A stretch of 64,000 nt of DNA from Bifidobacteriaceae bacterium. GTDB taxonomy: Bacteria; Actinomycetota; Actinomycetes; Actinomycetales; Bifidobacteriaceae. The position numbers and the translations under genes are program-made. Each line of letters opens with the position of its first letter. Within the stretch, counting starts at the first letter, position 1. This document shows, one piece after another, positions 31,552-41,460 of the stretch. The notes beneath the pieces are model-generated. The model worked only from the letters and a program-made list of their open reading frames with translations. It was not told the DNA's origin and ran no database searches. The stretch lies in contig JALCQC010000003.1 of assembly GCA_022650895.1 (NCBI GenBank), positions 112,052 through 176,051 on the forward strand, read 5' to 3'.

Positions 31552-32529
31552 ATGGCAGCAAACGCATCAGGCCAATCCGCAAAGGTGCTCGTGCTGTGTG
31601 GCGGCTTGAGCCACGAGCGCGACATCTCCATGACGTCGGGACGTCGCGTAGCCGGTTACCTCGAAGAGGCCGGCTGGGACGTCAGCACGCACGACATGGA
31701 CGGCAACCTTCTCGACTATCTGTCGGACGAGGACACCCGCCCCGACGTGGTGTGGCCCCTGCTGCACGGCGCCAACGGGGAGGATGGCTCCATCAGGAAC
31801 ATCCTGGAGCTGGCGCACCTGCCGTACATCGGAACCCGCCCCGTCCCCGCGCGCACGGCATGGAGCAAACCCGTGGCCAAGAACGTGGTGGCGCGCGCAG
31901 GACTTTCGACGCCGAAGTCAGTGACGCTTCCCGAATCCATGTTCATGGAATTGGGTGCGCAGAAAGTCATGAAGCTGCTCATCGATTCCTTCGAGTTGCC
32001 GCTGTTCATCAAGCCCACCATGGGCGGCTCCGCACTCGGCTGCTCGCTGGTGTCCACTCCATCGGAAATAGCTCAGGCCATGGTCACATGCTTTGCCTAC
32101 GGGCAGGTAGCGCTCATCGAAAGGGCCATCATCGGCACCGAGGTTTCGGTTTCCATCATCGACACGGGTGACGAGCCACTAGTTCTTCCTCCCATCGAGA
32201 TCGAAACGGCCGGCATCTACGACTATGAGGCTCGCTACACCCCCGGCCCCACGAAGTACTACGTTCCGGCCCGCCTCGACGAGGCAACACTGAAACTGGC
32301 ACAGGACAAGGCGTTGGAGGCACATCACGCCCTGGGACTTGAGGACATCTCCCGAACTGACTTCATCATCGATTCCGAGGGTATTCCGCAGTTCCTCGAG
32401 GTGAATGTGGCACCGGGCATGACGGAGTCGTCGCTTCTTCCCCAAGCCGCCGTCGCTGATGGCCACTCGCTGCCCGAACTGTATTCGGCACTGGTGGAGA
32501 AGGCACTGGCACGTGGCCCGCGGAAGTAA
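31552..32529 (+). CDS. ddl: D-alanine--D-alanine ligase
   Basis: 325 aa; VLCGGLSHERDISMTSG, LLHGANGEDGSI, FIKPTMGGSALGCSLV, FLEVNVAPGMTESSLLPQA. Confidence 0.92.
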   Translation: MAANASGQSAKVLVLCGGLSHERDISMTSGRRVAGYLEEAGWDVSTHDMDGNLLDYLSDEDTRPDVVWPLLHGANGEDGSIRNILELAHLPYIGTRPVPARTAWSKPVAKNVVARAGLSTPKSVTLPESMFMELGAQKVMKLLIDSFELPLFIKPTMGGSALGCSLVSTPSEIAQAMVTCFAYGQVALIERAIIGTEVSVSIIDTGDEPLVLPPIEIETAGIYDYEARYTPGPTKYYVPARLDEATLKLAQDKALEAHHALGLEDISRTDFIIDSEGIPQFLEVNVAPGMTESSLLPQAAVADGHSLPELYSALVEKALARGPRK

Positions 32530-32654
32530 GTAAGCAGCCGCGCACCTTGGCTGCACAGCCTTGGCTGTATTCTCATTGACAACGTGAGCGACACCTCACT
32601 TTGCCAATGAGGGAATCTCTCGATTTCACGGCGCGGGTGCGCTAGTTTTAACGT

Positions 32655-33605
32655 ATGTCCGAATCTTCTGAATCATTCCATGACGTCATCATCGTCGGTT
32701 CCGGCCCTGCCGGATACACCGCAGCCCTATACCTGGGCCGGTCCGAATACAAGCCTTTCGTTCTTGCGGGAGCGCTCACGCCCGGCGGCCAGTTGGTAAA
32801 CACCACCACCGTCGAGAATTTCCCTGGCTTCCCGGAGGGCATTCTCGGTCCCGATCTCATGGACAAGATGCGCGAGCAGGCAGAGAAGTTCGGCGCCACC
32901 ATCGAGTATGACGACGTCGTTTCCGCCGACCTCACCGGCCCCCTCAAAACAATCACCACTGATTCCGGGGAAACCTACACGAGCAAGGCTGTCATTCTCA
33001 CCACCGGTTCCGAATACCGCAAGCTCGGGGTGCCTGGCGAGGCGGAGTTCGCAGGGCACGGGGTCTCCTACTGCGCCACTTGCGACGGCTTCTTCTTCAA
33101 GGACAAGAAGATCGTGGTGGTCGGCGGCGGCGATTCCGCCTTCGAAGAGGCCAACTTCCTCTCCCGCTATGGTTCCTCGGTGACGTTGTTGGTGCGCCGT
33201 GACGAATTCCGCGCTTCCCAGATTCTCGTCGACCGCGTCAAGAACAATCCCAAGGTGACCATTCTCACCAACACTGCCGTCGATGAAATCAAGGGCGACA
33301 GCGCAAATGGCGTGACGGGCCTGTCTCTGCACAACACAAAGGATGGCTCCACAAGCGAGATCGAAGCCTCTGGCGTGTTCATCGCCATCGGTTATACCCC
33401 CCGCACCGATTTCATCGAGGGACAGGTGAAGCTGGATTCTGACGGCTACATCGTCACAGAAGGCGCCTCCACACAGACCTCTCTTGCCGGTGTCTTTGCG
33501 GCAGGCGATGTCAGTGACCGCACCTACCGTCAGGCGATTTCGGCAGCCGGCATGGGCTGCAGGGCCGCCATCGATGCGCAGAACTATCTGACGTCTCAGG
33601 AGTAG
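32655..33605 (+). CDS. trxB: Thioredoxin-disulfide reductase
   Basis: 316 aa; [82 protein letters not shown]. Confidence 0.96.
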   Translation: MSESSESFHDVIIVGSGPAGYTAALYLGRSEYKPFVLAGALTPGGQLVNTTTVENFPGFPEGILGPDLMDKMREQAEKFGATIEYDDVVSADLTGPLKTITTDSGETYTSKAVILTTGSEYRKLGVPGEAEFAGHGVSYCATCDGFFFKDKKIVVVGGGDSAFEEANFLSRYGSSVTLLVRRDEFRASQILVDRVKNNPKVTILTNTAVDEIKGDSANGVTGLSLHNTKDGSTSEIEASGVFIAIGYTPRTDFIEGQVKLDSDGYIVTEGASTQTSLAGVFAAGDVSDRTYRQAISAAGMGCRAAIDAQNYLTSQE

Positions 33606-33625
33606 AACGGCGGAACTGGGTGTGC

Positions 33626-33692
33626 CGAACGTGTGGGCACTTGCTGTGGTGTACCTCTGGGTGCGCAGCGGCAAGTGCCCACATGGCGTTCG
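33626..33692. terminator. Large imperfect inverted repeat downstream of trxB
   Basis: CGAACGTGTGGGCACTTGC ... GCAAGTGCCCACATGGCGTTCG. Confidence 0.6.
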
Positions 33693-33695
33693 GGA

Positions 33696-33711
33696 TGTTT
33701 CACGTGAAACA
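33696..33711. promoter_or_regulatory. parS site inside a 30-bp perfect palindrome
   Basis: TTCGGGATGTTTCACGTGAAACATCCCGAA (33689-33718). Confidence 0.92.
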
Positions 33712-33829
33712 TCCCGAAGAGTTCTCTAGTACGGTCTCCGTCACAAATCCTCCGGCATCATCCTCCCAGTACCATCACCGTCCACCATGACCCTCTGGCA
33801 CATCACTACGGGAGCTGCCGCCCGCTGTC

Positions 33830-34825
33830 CTAGCGGAGATCGTATTTGACCTTCAGACGCTCAAGCTTTTCAAGAAAAGGCCGCGCGAGCACGAAGAGAA
33901 AGCACACCGTGGAAATGGCGTGCACCAAATCCATTGGAGCGCCCGAAACATACACCGCCAACAGGGACATCGGAGTGATCTGGGCGGAGTACATCAGCAA
34001 CGACGCCGGATTCATGATGAGACCATAGATGAAAAAGATGCTGAAGAATCCAAAAAGACACAGAGTCCACCGGTAGGCCGGCAAAATGTGAGCACGATGC
34101 AGCCCACCCGCAACAAAGCCGATGATTCCGAACGCCAACATCTGCCATGGAGTCCAGGGTCCCTGCCCGAAGAAGATGTTCGATACGAGCATGGTCATGC
34201 TTCCCACGATGAAGCCGGTTTCCCGCCCCAGAGACACACCGCTGATGATGACCAACGCCGCCACGGGCTTGAATTGCGGAAGCATGAAAAAGACACTGCG
34301 CCCGGCAACTCCAAGAGCGATCAGAGACGCAATCACCACCAGTTCGCGCGCGTGTGGCTTGCGGGTATCGAAGAGGAAAAGGAACAGCACTACCCCACAC
34401 AGAATGATCAGGATGCTGAGCGCTAGCGTATAGCGCACGCCGAGCCACATCTGCCCCAGTATGACCGCGGGAAACAGCAAGAGAACGAATGCCGTCTCGG
34501 TGAAGAATTGCCACCGTCCGCTCTTCCCGACCGGTCGGCACCATTTCACTGGCCCCTGTACCAGCTCGACATCGCTTTCCGTGATTTCCTGGGTCGCGGA
34601 GGCATCAGAAGTGACCGCAGTAGCGATACCAGAGCTGATACCAGACTTCTTGCCGCCTTTTTGATTGGCGCGTTCCATGGCATCGGTAACGTCCGTACTA
34701 TCCGCGGGGCCTACTGCGTCTGTAGCGTCCGTGGCGTCCGTGGCGTCTGCAGTGCTGACAGTATCCGCAGCAGAGTCCGCACGACCGTACAGTCCATCTA
34801 CGAACGAATGGAGTGCTTCAGACAT
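33830..34825 (-). CDS. ECF transporter substrate-specificity (S) component, possible cobalamin-type
   Basis: 331 aa; six-TM-like; PQFKPVAALVIISGVSLGRETGFIVGSMTMLVSNIFFGQGPWTPWQMLAFGIIGFVAGGL; cotranscribed with EcfA/EcfT. Confidence 0.82.
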   Translation of the reverse strand: MSEALHSFVDGLYGRADSAADTVSTADATDATDATDAVGPADSTDVTDAMERANQKGGKKSGISSGIATAVTSDASATQEITESDVELVQGPVKWCRPVGKSGRWQFFTETAFVLLLFPAVILGQMWLGVRYTLALSILIILCGVVLFLFLFDTRKPHARELVVIASLIALGVAGRSVFFMLPQFKPVAALVIISGVSLGRETGFIVGSMTMLVSNIFFGQGPWTPWQMLAFGIIGFVAGGLHRAHILPAYRWTLCLFGFFSIFFIYGLIMNPASLLMYSAQITPMSLLAVYVSGAPMDLVHAISTVCFLFVLARPFLEKLERLKVKYDLR

Positions 34826-36711
34826 GCGATAACCTCGTCTTTCGTTACAGCTTCGGGGAACCAGTCACGGGCGATACGACTCGCGCTGGTGGTATAGAAG
34901 TTGTTGGAACTGAAGAAAGTATTGACCGGCTCAACGCTCACCACGCGGCCGTTGAAAAAGAGCCCTGCGCGATCGGCTGCTCGGGCGGCGAATTCGATAT
35001 CGTGTGTCACCATCACAGTCGTTACTCCATGGTTTTTGAGCAGCTGCAAAAGTTCGATCACTCGCTTCTTCGCCTCTTCATCCAAACCCTTGGTGGGTTC
35101 GTCGAGCAGTAGGATCCTCGGTCGAAGCAGCAGAACCTTCAGAAGTGCCACCAGTTGCTGCTCACCTCCGCTGAGATCGAAGGGATGTCGGTCCAGTACC
35201 TCAGTGATACCGAGCGCTTCCGCCCCCTGTGCGATCTCTTCTTTCTCCCGCTCCGCAAGCTTTTCTTCATTGCCCCTCCCACGCAGTCGGTCCACCATGG
35301 GCAGTCGGTGTACCAGGGAAACGGGAGGAAGCACGGACGCCAAGTCGGCGGATACGGTCGATTTCACAAACATCGTCTGTGGATCCTGCGGAAGAACGCC
35401 CAGATAATGGTCAAAAAGCCTCTCCTCGGGAATGCGGGTAAGCCTCTTCCCCTCCAGCCGTACCGAACCCCGATAAGGCCGCCGCACCCCACTCAACAGC
35501 GAGATGAGGGTGCTCTTACCACTTCCGTTGGAGCCTACAAGTGCGAGAATCTCTCCCTTGCGAACGCTGAGATCCAACCCGCGCAGCAGATCCGGTTCAG
35601 CCGCACCGTAACGAAACCAGAGGTTCCGCGCCTCAAGGGCAACGGGAGCCGTGACCCGCTCATCTTCAGACTGCTCTTCAGCTTCTGTCTGAAGTCCGGA
35701 TGCGGGTTTGGGCGCGGAGCTCAGTTCAGGTGTGGGCGCGGGCACGGGCCCAGATTCTGATTCATGTTTAAGAGTGGGCGCAAGCACGGGTGCAGGTTCG
35801 CGACCGGCCCTCTCTTTTTGCGTGCGTTGCGGAGGCTCTCCCAGCATTGATTCAATCCACTGCTGCCCCTCTCCGATGGTCAGCGGAATCGGCCGCTGCG
35901 TCACTGCGGATGTTTCACGTGAAACATCTGTACGGCTCTCCATGAAAATCTGCGCTGCTTGCGGCATGGCCGCCGCGTACTGAGGATAGCGCCGCATGAT
36001 CTGCGGAATCGCTTCTTGTGGCGTTCCCGAAACGGCAATATGCCCCTCTGCCATAAACAGCAGCTGCGTGGCAAACGGTAGGATCTTCTGAAGCTCGTGC
36101 TCGGCCACCAGGATGGTGACACCGAGCTCATAGTTGAGGCGATGCAGCATCTGAATGAAAGAATCGGCTGAAATGGGATCCAGCTGCGCAGTGGGCTCAT
36201 CGAGAATGAGAAGGCGCGGATTCATCACCATGGAACTGGCGAGGTTGAGAATCTGCTTCTGACCTCCCGAGAGTTCGCTCACGTCTTTGTCAAACCATTC
36301 CTGGATGCCAAAGAACGTCGATATCTCGGCCACCTTGCGCTGTATCTCAGAGGAAGGCAGTCCCAGATTCTCCAGCCCGAAAGCCAGCTCGTGCCACACT
36401 TTATCGGTGACAATCTGGCTCTCCGACCGCTGCATCACAAAGCCGATATCCTCAGCGATAGCAGTGGACGAATCGGAGACGGCGGAGGAATCTCTCGTCA
36501 AAGGCTTTCCCTGCCACAGAACACTGCCCGTACGGGTGCCCGCATCCGCCAAGACGGGGTGCAATTGCTTCAGGAACGTCGTCTTCCCACTGCCATTCGC
36601 ACCCAGTAGAACGGTGAAGCTGCCCTCTTCCACATCGCATGAAACGGAATGCAGCAACGGCTCTCCCTGAGGGAAAGCAAAACCAAAGTCACGTACGGAG
36701 ATGAGAGCCAT
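34798..36711 (-). CDS. ECF transporter ATPase, tandem two-ATPase (EcfA-A') protein
   Basis: Two ABC modules: LLGANGSGKTTFLKQL...LSGGQKQILNLASSMVMNPRLLILDEPT and LVGSNGSGKSTLISLLSG...LSGGEQQLVALLKVLLLRPRILLLDEPTKGLD; start taken at ATG 36711. Confidence 0.93.
   Translation of the reverse strand: MALISVRDFGFAFPQGEPLLHSVSCDVEEGSFTVLLGANGSGKTTFLKQLHPVLADAGTRTGSVLWQGKPLTRDSSAVSDSSTAIAEDIGFVMQRSESQIVTDKVWHELAFGLENLGLPSSEIQRKVAEISTFFGIQEWFDKDVSELSGGQKQILNLASSMVMNPRLLILDEPTAQLDPISADSFIQMLHRLNYELGVTILVAEHELQKILPFATQLLFMAEGHIAVSGTPQEAIPQIMRRYPQYAAAMPQAAQIFMESRTDVSRETSAVTQRPIPLTIGEGQQWIESMLGEPPQRTQKERAGREPAPVLAPTLKHESESGPVPAPTPELSSAPKPASGLQTEAEEQSEDERVTAPVALEARNLWFRYGAAEPDLLRGLDLSVRKGEILALVGSNGSGKSTLISLLSGVRRPYRGSVRLEGKRLTRIPEERLFDHYLGVLPQDPQTMFVKSTVSADLASVLPPVSLVHRLPMVDRLRGRGNEEKLAEREKEEIAQGAEALGITEVLDRHPFDLSGGEQQLVALLKVLLLRPRILLLDEPTKGLDEEAKKRVIELLQLLKNHGVTTVMVTHDIEFAARAADRAGLFFNGRVVSVEPVNTFFSSNNFYTTSASRIARDWFPEAVTKDEVIACLKHSIRS
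35911..35926. promoter_or_regulatory. parS site within the ECF ATPase CDS
   Basis: TGTTTCACGTGAAACA; encodes DVSRETSAV in the minus-strand frame. Confidence 0.9.
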
Positions 36712-36712
36712 T

Positions 36713-37717
36713 TCAATCTTCCTTCTGCAGCACAGAGGCATACGGCAAGCGGCGGTCTGCCTGGCTCCCTGATAAAGCCCTTTGCTCATAGAGTCTCCAC
36801 TGCAACGCCGCCACCCCTCGTAACACCAAAGGAAGGTTGGCAAATACCGCAAAAACGACAACACCTATCCACGTCCATGCCGTTGCGTTTATCTCCACAA
36901 TCCCGCTGACGGCGATACTGGGATCATACTGAGACTCCAAACCGCCACTAAAAATGGACACGACAACAAGCGCTGCAGCCACAACGATCCCGCACAGAAG
37001 TCCCACGTTCCGCGCATCCCATCGATAGGGCGTGTACGACGTGCGGCGACGGTGCCCATAGGCCCGCGCCTTCATGGAATCGCTGACATGAATGGCATTT
37101 TCGAGTGACCATGTGAAAAGAGCGGAGGTCACCGCGAGCGCAGTACGCACCTTCTGCCATTTCCCGCTCCACCAATTCTGTTTTCCTGTCGAAACTGTAC
37201 GCGCACGTGCACTCCCAAGGTATTTCTGGCTGACGGCAGTGGCCTTGTATTGCCGAATGAAGAGCGGGATGAAACGAAAGCTCATGGAGAGAATCAACGA
37301 TGCCGTAGGGAAAATCCGACCAACCGCATACACGAATTTATCTCTCGTCAGCACCGCGTTGACGCTGACAAACCAGCTTGTGGCCACGGCGAGCGTACCT
37401 GCCAGAACAATGCCATATACGATGGCTTCAAGTGTCAAAGAATTGCCGTTATCGAAGGTGTAGAGCAGGGTGACGCCGTTGTGGTTGAACATCGGATTGA
37501 TGAGCGCCACCACAACGATCCCAGGAAGAATGAAAGCGGCATTAAGCGTGAGCACGTGGCGGAAACCCTTGAGCGCGATGGCATACAGGGTGGCGGAAAG
37601 GTATGAGATCACCAGGATAATCGGGTGAAGGCAAAACATGCTGATTCCCAGCACGCTGACGAAGAAAGCGAAATTGACGAGGGGATGGCACTGGGTGAAG
37701 GGGTCGGTGCGGACCAT
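36713..37717 (-). CDS. ECF transporter transmembrane (T) component
   Basis: 334 aa; DPFTQCHPLVNFAFFVSVLGISMFCLHP, FIPLFIRQYKATAVSQKYLGSARA, SMKARAYGHRRRTSY (EcfT-type). Confidence 0.9.
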   Translation of the reverse strand: MVRTDPFTQCHPLVNFAFFVSVLGISMFCLHPIILVISYLSATLYAIALKGFRHVLTLNAAFILPGIVVVALINPMFNHNGVTLLYTFDNGNSLTLEAIVYGIVLAGTLAVATSWFVSVNAVLTRDKFVYAVGRIFPTASLILSMSFRFIPLFIRQYKATAVSQKYLGSARARTVSTGKQNWWSGKWQKVRTALAVTSALFTWSLENAIHVSDSMKARAYGHRRRTSYTPYRWDARNVGLLCGIVVAAALVVVSIFSGGLESQYDPSIAVSGIVEINATAWTWIGVVVFAVFANLPLVLRGVAALQWRLYEQRALSGSQADRRLPYASVLQKED

Positions 37718-37891
37718 TCCACACCCTCCTTCCCGCGGGACATGTCGAAGTCTCCCACATCATATCTGCGCATCGCAGCCTATGTGCCACTCTGCCTGTT
37801 TACCTCTTACCTTGCCTGCATCTGTCGCGCCAAACTCACGGCCTAACCCGCCGGCTTGCCAAACTCACTATCAAACCGCCATCAAATCCGT

Positions 37892-39229
37892 CTACATGCC
37901 TCCGCCGATGTCCGCTCCCAACTCACGCGTGTACCGCCACTTGACCACGGACCCATTATGCAGGCTCGTATACTGCGAGGCTCCATAGTTGGGGAACCAA
38001 CCGTCCACGCTATACATCCAACCAGAAGCGCTGCCCGCATCAAATTCGTAGAGCTGGCCTATGCCCTCGATATACGCCGATCCATACATTGGCGTGTAGG
38101 AAGACTCCATCTGAATCTTATGCGCCTTCGTCACGGAGACGAGGAGATCGTAGACGCTCTCACCTTGCTTGGCAGTAACGGTTGTCGGTGCCAGAATCCA
38201 GCCATTTGCTGGCACATAGGCTCGTTTGTTCGCACTCACTTCCGCCAGATGCCCCACGAGGGTCTTGGCATCGATGGACACCGTCACGCGGATGGTTCCG
38301 TCCGATTTACTGCTGCCACCTGCTGTCTTCCCCGAGGAACTCCCCGACGTGGCATTACTTCCCGAAAGCGCAGAGCTGTTTCCTGATGCACCGGAAGCAC
38401 CCGAGGTGCTGGATGACGTGCCAGAACCGGTACCTGTCGAACTCGAACCGCTGCCAGTGCTACTACCGGCCCCGCTGCCGTCTGCCAACGTACCGGAACC
38501 ATCAGCGCCAGCCGACGCCGCTGCCCCGTCACTTCCTTCTCCTGCATCATGGGAGCCATCAGCACTATTCTTGCCACCGGATGCCTTGGTGTCCGATTTC
38601 GAGCCCGCTCCGCCCACGAAATACACCGTCTGATGCGTCACCGTGACCGTCGACGTCACCACCGTTGTTTTCTTCTGAACGCTCAGCTTCGGAGCAGCAG
38701 AGGAGATCTGACGCAATTCATTGTTTTGCTTTGCGACTGCGACGACACGGTTTGCGGACCATTTCGAGGGAACCGTGATAACGAGTTGGGGGCTTCCCGC
38801 CAACTCGAAGTTTGCGATGGTTGCCGACAGCGCATACGGAGCGTTGGCGGCAGCCTTCTTCACCGCATCGAGATTCTTCTCCGACAGGGTGACCTTGAGC
38901 TTCTGTTCGGTGGGATTCTTGATCTGTTCCGCTTGATAGCGCCACTCATAGGCATATTTACCGCTCTTTCCAGTGAAGCTGTAAGTACCGGTCTTGCCGA
39001 CAAGAGTCTTCATCTGATCAGCCGTAATGACACCATTGCTTGGCAGTTTCGTCGTCTTCGCCAAGGACTGTTGTGCGGAGGCACCGGTGACCCCAGCAGC
39101 ACCAGTGGCGTCGGCGGCGGTACCGCACCCCGCGAGCGCCCCCACGCTCAAAACCGCACTGACGAAAATCCCGACGATCTTTTTAAGATTTCTCACTACT
39201 ATCTGCCTCATTCCCCGTTTGTCCACCAC
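37892..39229 (-). CDS. Lipoprotein with C-terminal DUF4430-like (transcobalamin beta-domain-like) module
   Basis: 445 aa; lipobox VGALAGCG; Ser/Gly linker; C-terminal SVYDLLVSVTKAHKIQMESSYTPMYGSAYIEGIGQLYEFDAGSASGWMYSVDGWFPNYGASQYTSLHNGSVVKWRYTRELGADIGGGM. Confidence 0.85.
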   Translation of the reverse strand: MVDKRGMRQIVVRNLKKIVGIFVSAVLSVGALAGCGTAADATGAAGVTGASAQQSLAKTTKLPSNGVITADQMKTLVGKTGTYSFTGKSGKYAYEWRYQAEQIKNPTEQKLKVTLSEKNLDAVKKAAANAPYALSATIANFELAGSPQLVITVPSKWSANRVVAVAKQNNELRQISSAAPKLSVQKKTTVVTSTVTVTHQTVYFVGGAGSKSDTKASGGKNSADGSHDAGEGSDGAAASAGADGSGTLADGSGAGSSTGSGSSSTGTGSGTSSSTSGASGASGNSSALSGSNATSGSSSGKTAGGSSKSDGTIRVTVSIDAKTLVGHLAEVSANKRAYVPANGWILAPTTVTAKQGESVYDLLVSVTKAHKIQMESSYTPMYGSAYIEGIGQLYEFDAGSASGWMYSVDGWFPNYGASQYTSLHNGSVVKWRYTRELGADIGGGM

Positions 39230-39257
39230 TCACTGACGTTGTGGCACTGCCCATCGT

Positions 39258-41246
39258 TCACCGACGCACTCCACCCTTGCGAATTTTCGCCGTAGCAATG
39301 CCCGCCACAACGATGACCAGCACAATCGTTGCAATGACAGCAGCGATGATCGCGGCCCTACGTGAACCCTCTGCCTCTGTCGTCATACGGGCAGGATCGG
39401 ATTCAGCCGCTGCATCTGCGGAGTTTGCGTCATTCGTCGCGGGAGAATTCTGAGCATTCTCATCGGAGTCATATTCCTTAGCGGAGAATTTCCAGTCTTT
39501 CGCGGACTTGTTTTTTCCGTTTTTCTCCTTGCCAACTACTCCAGCCGCCTCACTTGTTCCAGCCGCTTTAATCCTGGTTGCCCCACTTATCCTGGTCATT
39601 CCAGCTCCGCCCATGACACGTGACGCCACAGCATCAGAAAGTACTCCCGCTGCCGGGCTGCTCACCTGTTTGATCTGCTTCCTGAAGGTATTCAGTGCAT
39701 TGTCTCGGACCAATTCACTAGAGCTTTTTGTCTTTGTTGCGCTCTTTGAGTTTCCGCGGGAAGCTGTGGTTTTATGCGTATTTTCGGTCTTCGTGGAGGT
39801 GCTTGAGCTCCCCTTACTTCCGGTGTTTTCACTGGTTCCAGTAGTCGTGGAGTCTCCCGTTGTTGTGGAACCATCGGAGTTCGCGGTATTTCCTGTTGCG
39901 TCAGAATTGCCGGAGTCACCTGTGTTTTCCTCGGAGTTTGTTCCAGATTCTTCTCCCGACGATGATCCGTCCCCCTGATTCTGTGAATCATCAGCTGAGG
40001 ACTCATCGTTTTTGAAGGTCACATCGCTCATGTCATAGAGAGAGGACGCTCCGGAAAGATAACGGTCATAGGCGACCAGCGCATAGAAATCCTGCTCCGT
40101 TGCCATTGCATTCACCGTGCCTGCATCCACCGGCCGATAACAAAATCCTCCACCATCGACGGAATAACTCAGAAGCATCTCGATCGCGCTTGTGCCCTCC
40201 CCCTTCACAAAGCGGGAGTCGGTACTTGAAATTCCCAATGCACTGAGCGCGGTGACAACCTGAGCCGAAGAATTAGAATTCTCCGCTCCCCAAGAGGCAA
40301 ATCCACCATCATTGAGCTGAATGCTGCTTAAATAGTCCACCGCCTTCTCGATGGCGTCAGTGATCTTATTGCCGGTGTCGTATTTCGTCTCCTTCAACGG
40401 AGCCAACGCCTCGAGCGCCATGGCGGTGTAATCAGGATCAGAGTTCCACGAGTTGTTCGCCTTTCTCAGGCTCAGCAAGGAATCAACGAGCGCTTCGACG
40501 GTGACGGGCTGTGAGGTCGCGCTGTCCCCGGTTGAAGAAGAAGGTGCGACAAACTGATATTCCGGCCGCAGTTCCCATGCGATAAGCGCGAAAGTCGGCC
40601 CGTTCGGTCCTTGTCTTGTGATGTTTTCAAGGTCAGTAAGATGATCGAAAAGGTTGAAGCCCCCGATGTTCTGGGCGTCATAACCCATCGCTGTCAGCGC
40701 GATGATGATGCGGTCGTAATCCGTTGCCTTGGTGGCGTTCGTCAACGCTCCATCATTGGCCTTCAGCTGTGCAACGACATCGTCGTAATACTGTTCATAT
40801 AGTTTCGCCGTCGCAGCACCGGAAGTATCCGTACTTGAACTTGTGCCAGTGCCTGCACCCGCAGCTACAGAATCCTGCACATCCCTCGCCAGGGCGAACA
40901 TCTGCCATTCCGATACCGTGCCAAAAACTGATTTGCCTTCAGTTTTCTGCGTGATCTGGCGCAGAAGATACTCACGTGTTTCCTTAAGGGTCTTCCTGAG
41001 ATCCTGGGAGATTGTTGCTTCGGAAGACTGCGAGGTCTGCGCTGCAACGGTTTGCGCACCTGTACCCGTACTGGTTTGTGTACTAGTTTGTGCACTTGTC
41101 TGTCCGCTGACGGTATTGCTTCCGGCACCATTATCCGCCGCCACAGCAAGGTTCGCGGGAATCAACGTGGCGACTCCCAATAGGAGTCCTACAGCGGCAT
41201 TCACCCACGCTGCCGTACCTCTTTGTCCCGGGAATTTCTTACCCAT
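39258..41246 (-). CDS. Secreted, C-terminally TM-anchored prenyltransferase/squalene-cyclase-repeat (alpha/alpha barrel) protein
   Basis: Signal peptide, repeat-like IIALTAMGYDAQNIGG / LAPLKETKYDTGNKITDAIEKAVDYLSSIQLNDGGFASWG / VVTALSALGISSTDSRF; Ser/Thr linker; C-terminal TM + RKGGVRR; start chosen at ATG 41246, which has an AAGGAG Shine-Dalgarno. Confidence 0.82.
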   Translation of the reverse strand: MGKKFPGQRGTAAWVNAAVGLLLGVATLIPANLAVAADNGAGSNTVSGQTSAQTSTQTSTGTGAQTVAAQTSQSSEATISQDLRKTLKETREYLLRQITQKTEGKSVFGTVSEWQMFALARDVQDSVAAGAGTGTSSSTDTSGAATAKLYEQYYDDVVAQLKANDGALTNATKATDYDRIIIALTAMGYDAQNIGGFNLFDHLTDLENITRQGPNGPTFALIAWELRPEYQFVAPSSSTGDSATSQPVTVEALVDSLLSLRKANNSWNSDPDYTAMALEALAPLKETKYDTGNKITDAIEKAVDYLSSIQLNDGGFASWGAENSNSSAQVVTALSALGISSTDSRFVKGEGTSAIEMLLSYSVDGGGFCYRPVDAGTVNAMATEQDFYALVAYDRYLSGASSLYDMSDVTFKNDESSADDSQNQGDGSSSGEESGTNSEENTGDSGNSDATGNTANSDGSTTTGDSTTTGTSENTGSKGSSSTSTKTENTHKTTASRGNSKSATKTKSSSELVRDNALNTFRKQIKQVSSPAAGVLSDAVASRVMGGAGMTRISGATRIKAAGTSEAAGVVGKEKNGKNKSAKDWKFSAKEYDSDENAQNSPATNDANSADAAAESDPARMTTEAEGSRRAAIIAAVIATIVLVIVVAGIATAKIRKGGVRR

Positions 41247-41289
41247 TCTTCCGCTCCTTGCTGCTTTCAATCTCTTCATCACAAATTCA

Positions 41290-41460
41290 AGTGTCAGATT
41301 CTGACGGTCGCCATCGCCGTCTCGATCCTGTGTTTCAGCAGTTACCCGCCAGCGGGTCCTGCCCCAGTCCAAGGATCACCTTCAGGGTGAACTCGGCCGG
41401 TCGGCACCATGCCCACAGAAACCCAACCACGGCGCCCATTGAGTCCACTCATGCTGTTAC
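41290..41460 (-). promoter_or_regulatory. Structured leader candidate upstream of the ECF/exoprotein operon
   Basis: Perfect hairpins TCACC-CTGAA-GGTGA (41376-41390), ACCCG-CTGG-CGGGT flanked by GCAG/CTGC (41338-41362), GTCAGA-A-TCTGAC (41293-41305). Confidence 0.4.

Noticed and set aside
30251-31582. 443-aa minus-strand ORF opposite the aminotransferase
   Set aside because: Antisense codon-bias artefact; the plus-strand aminotransferase is clearly the real gene.
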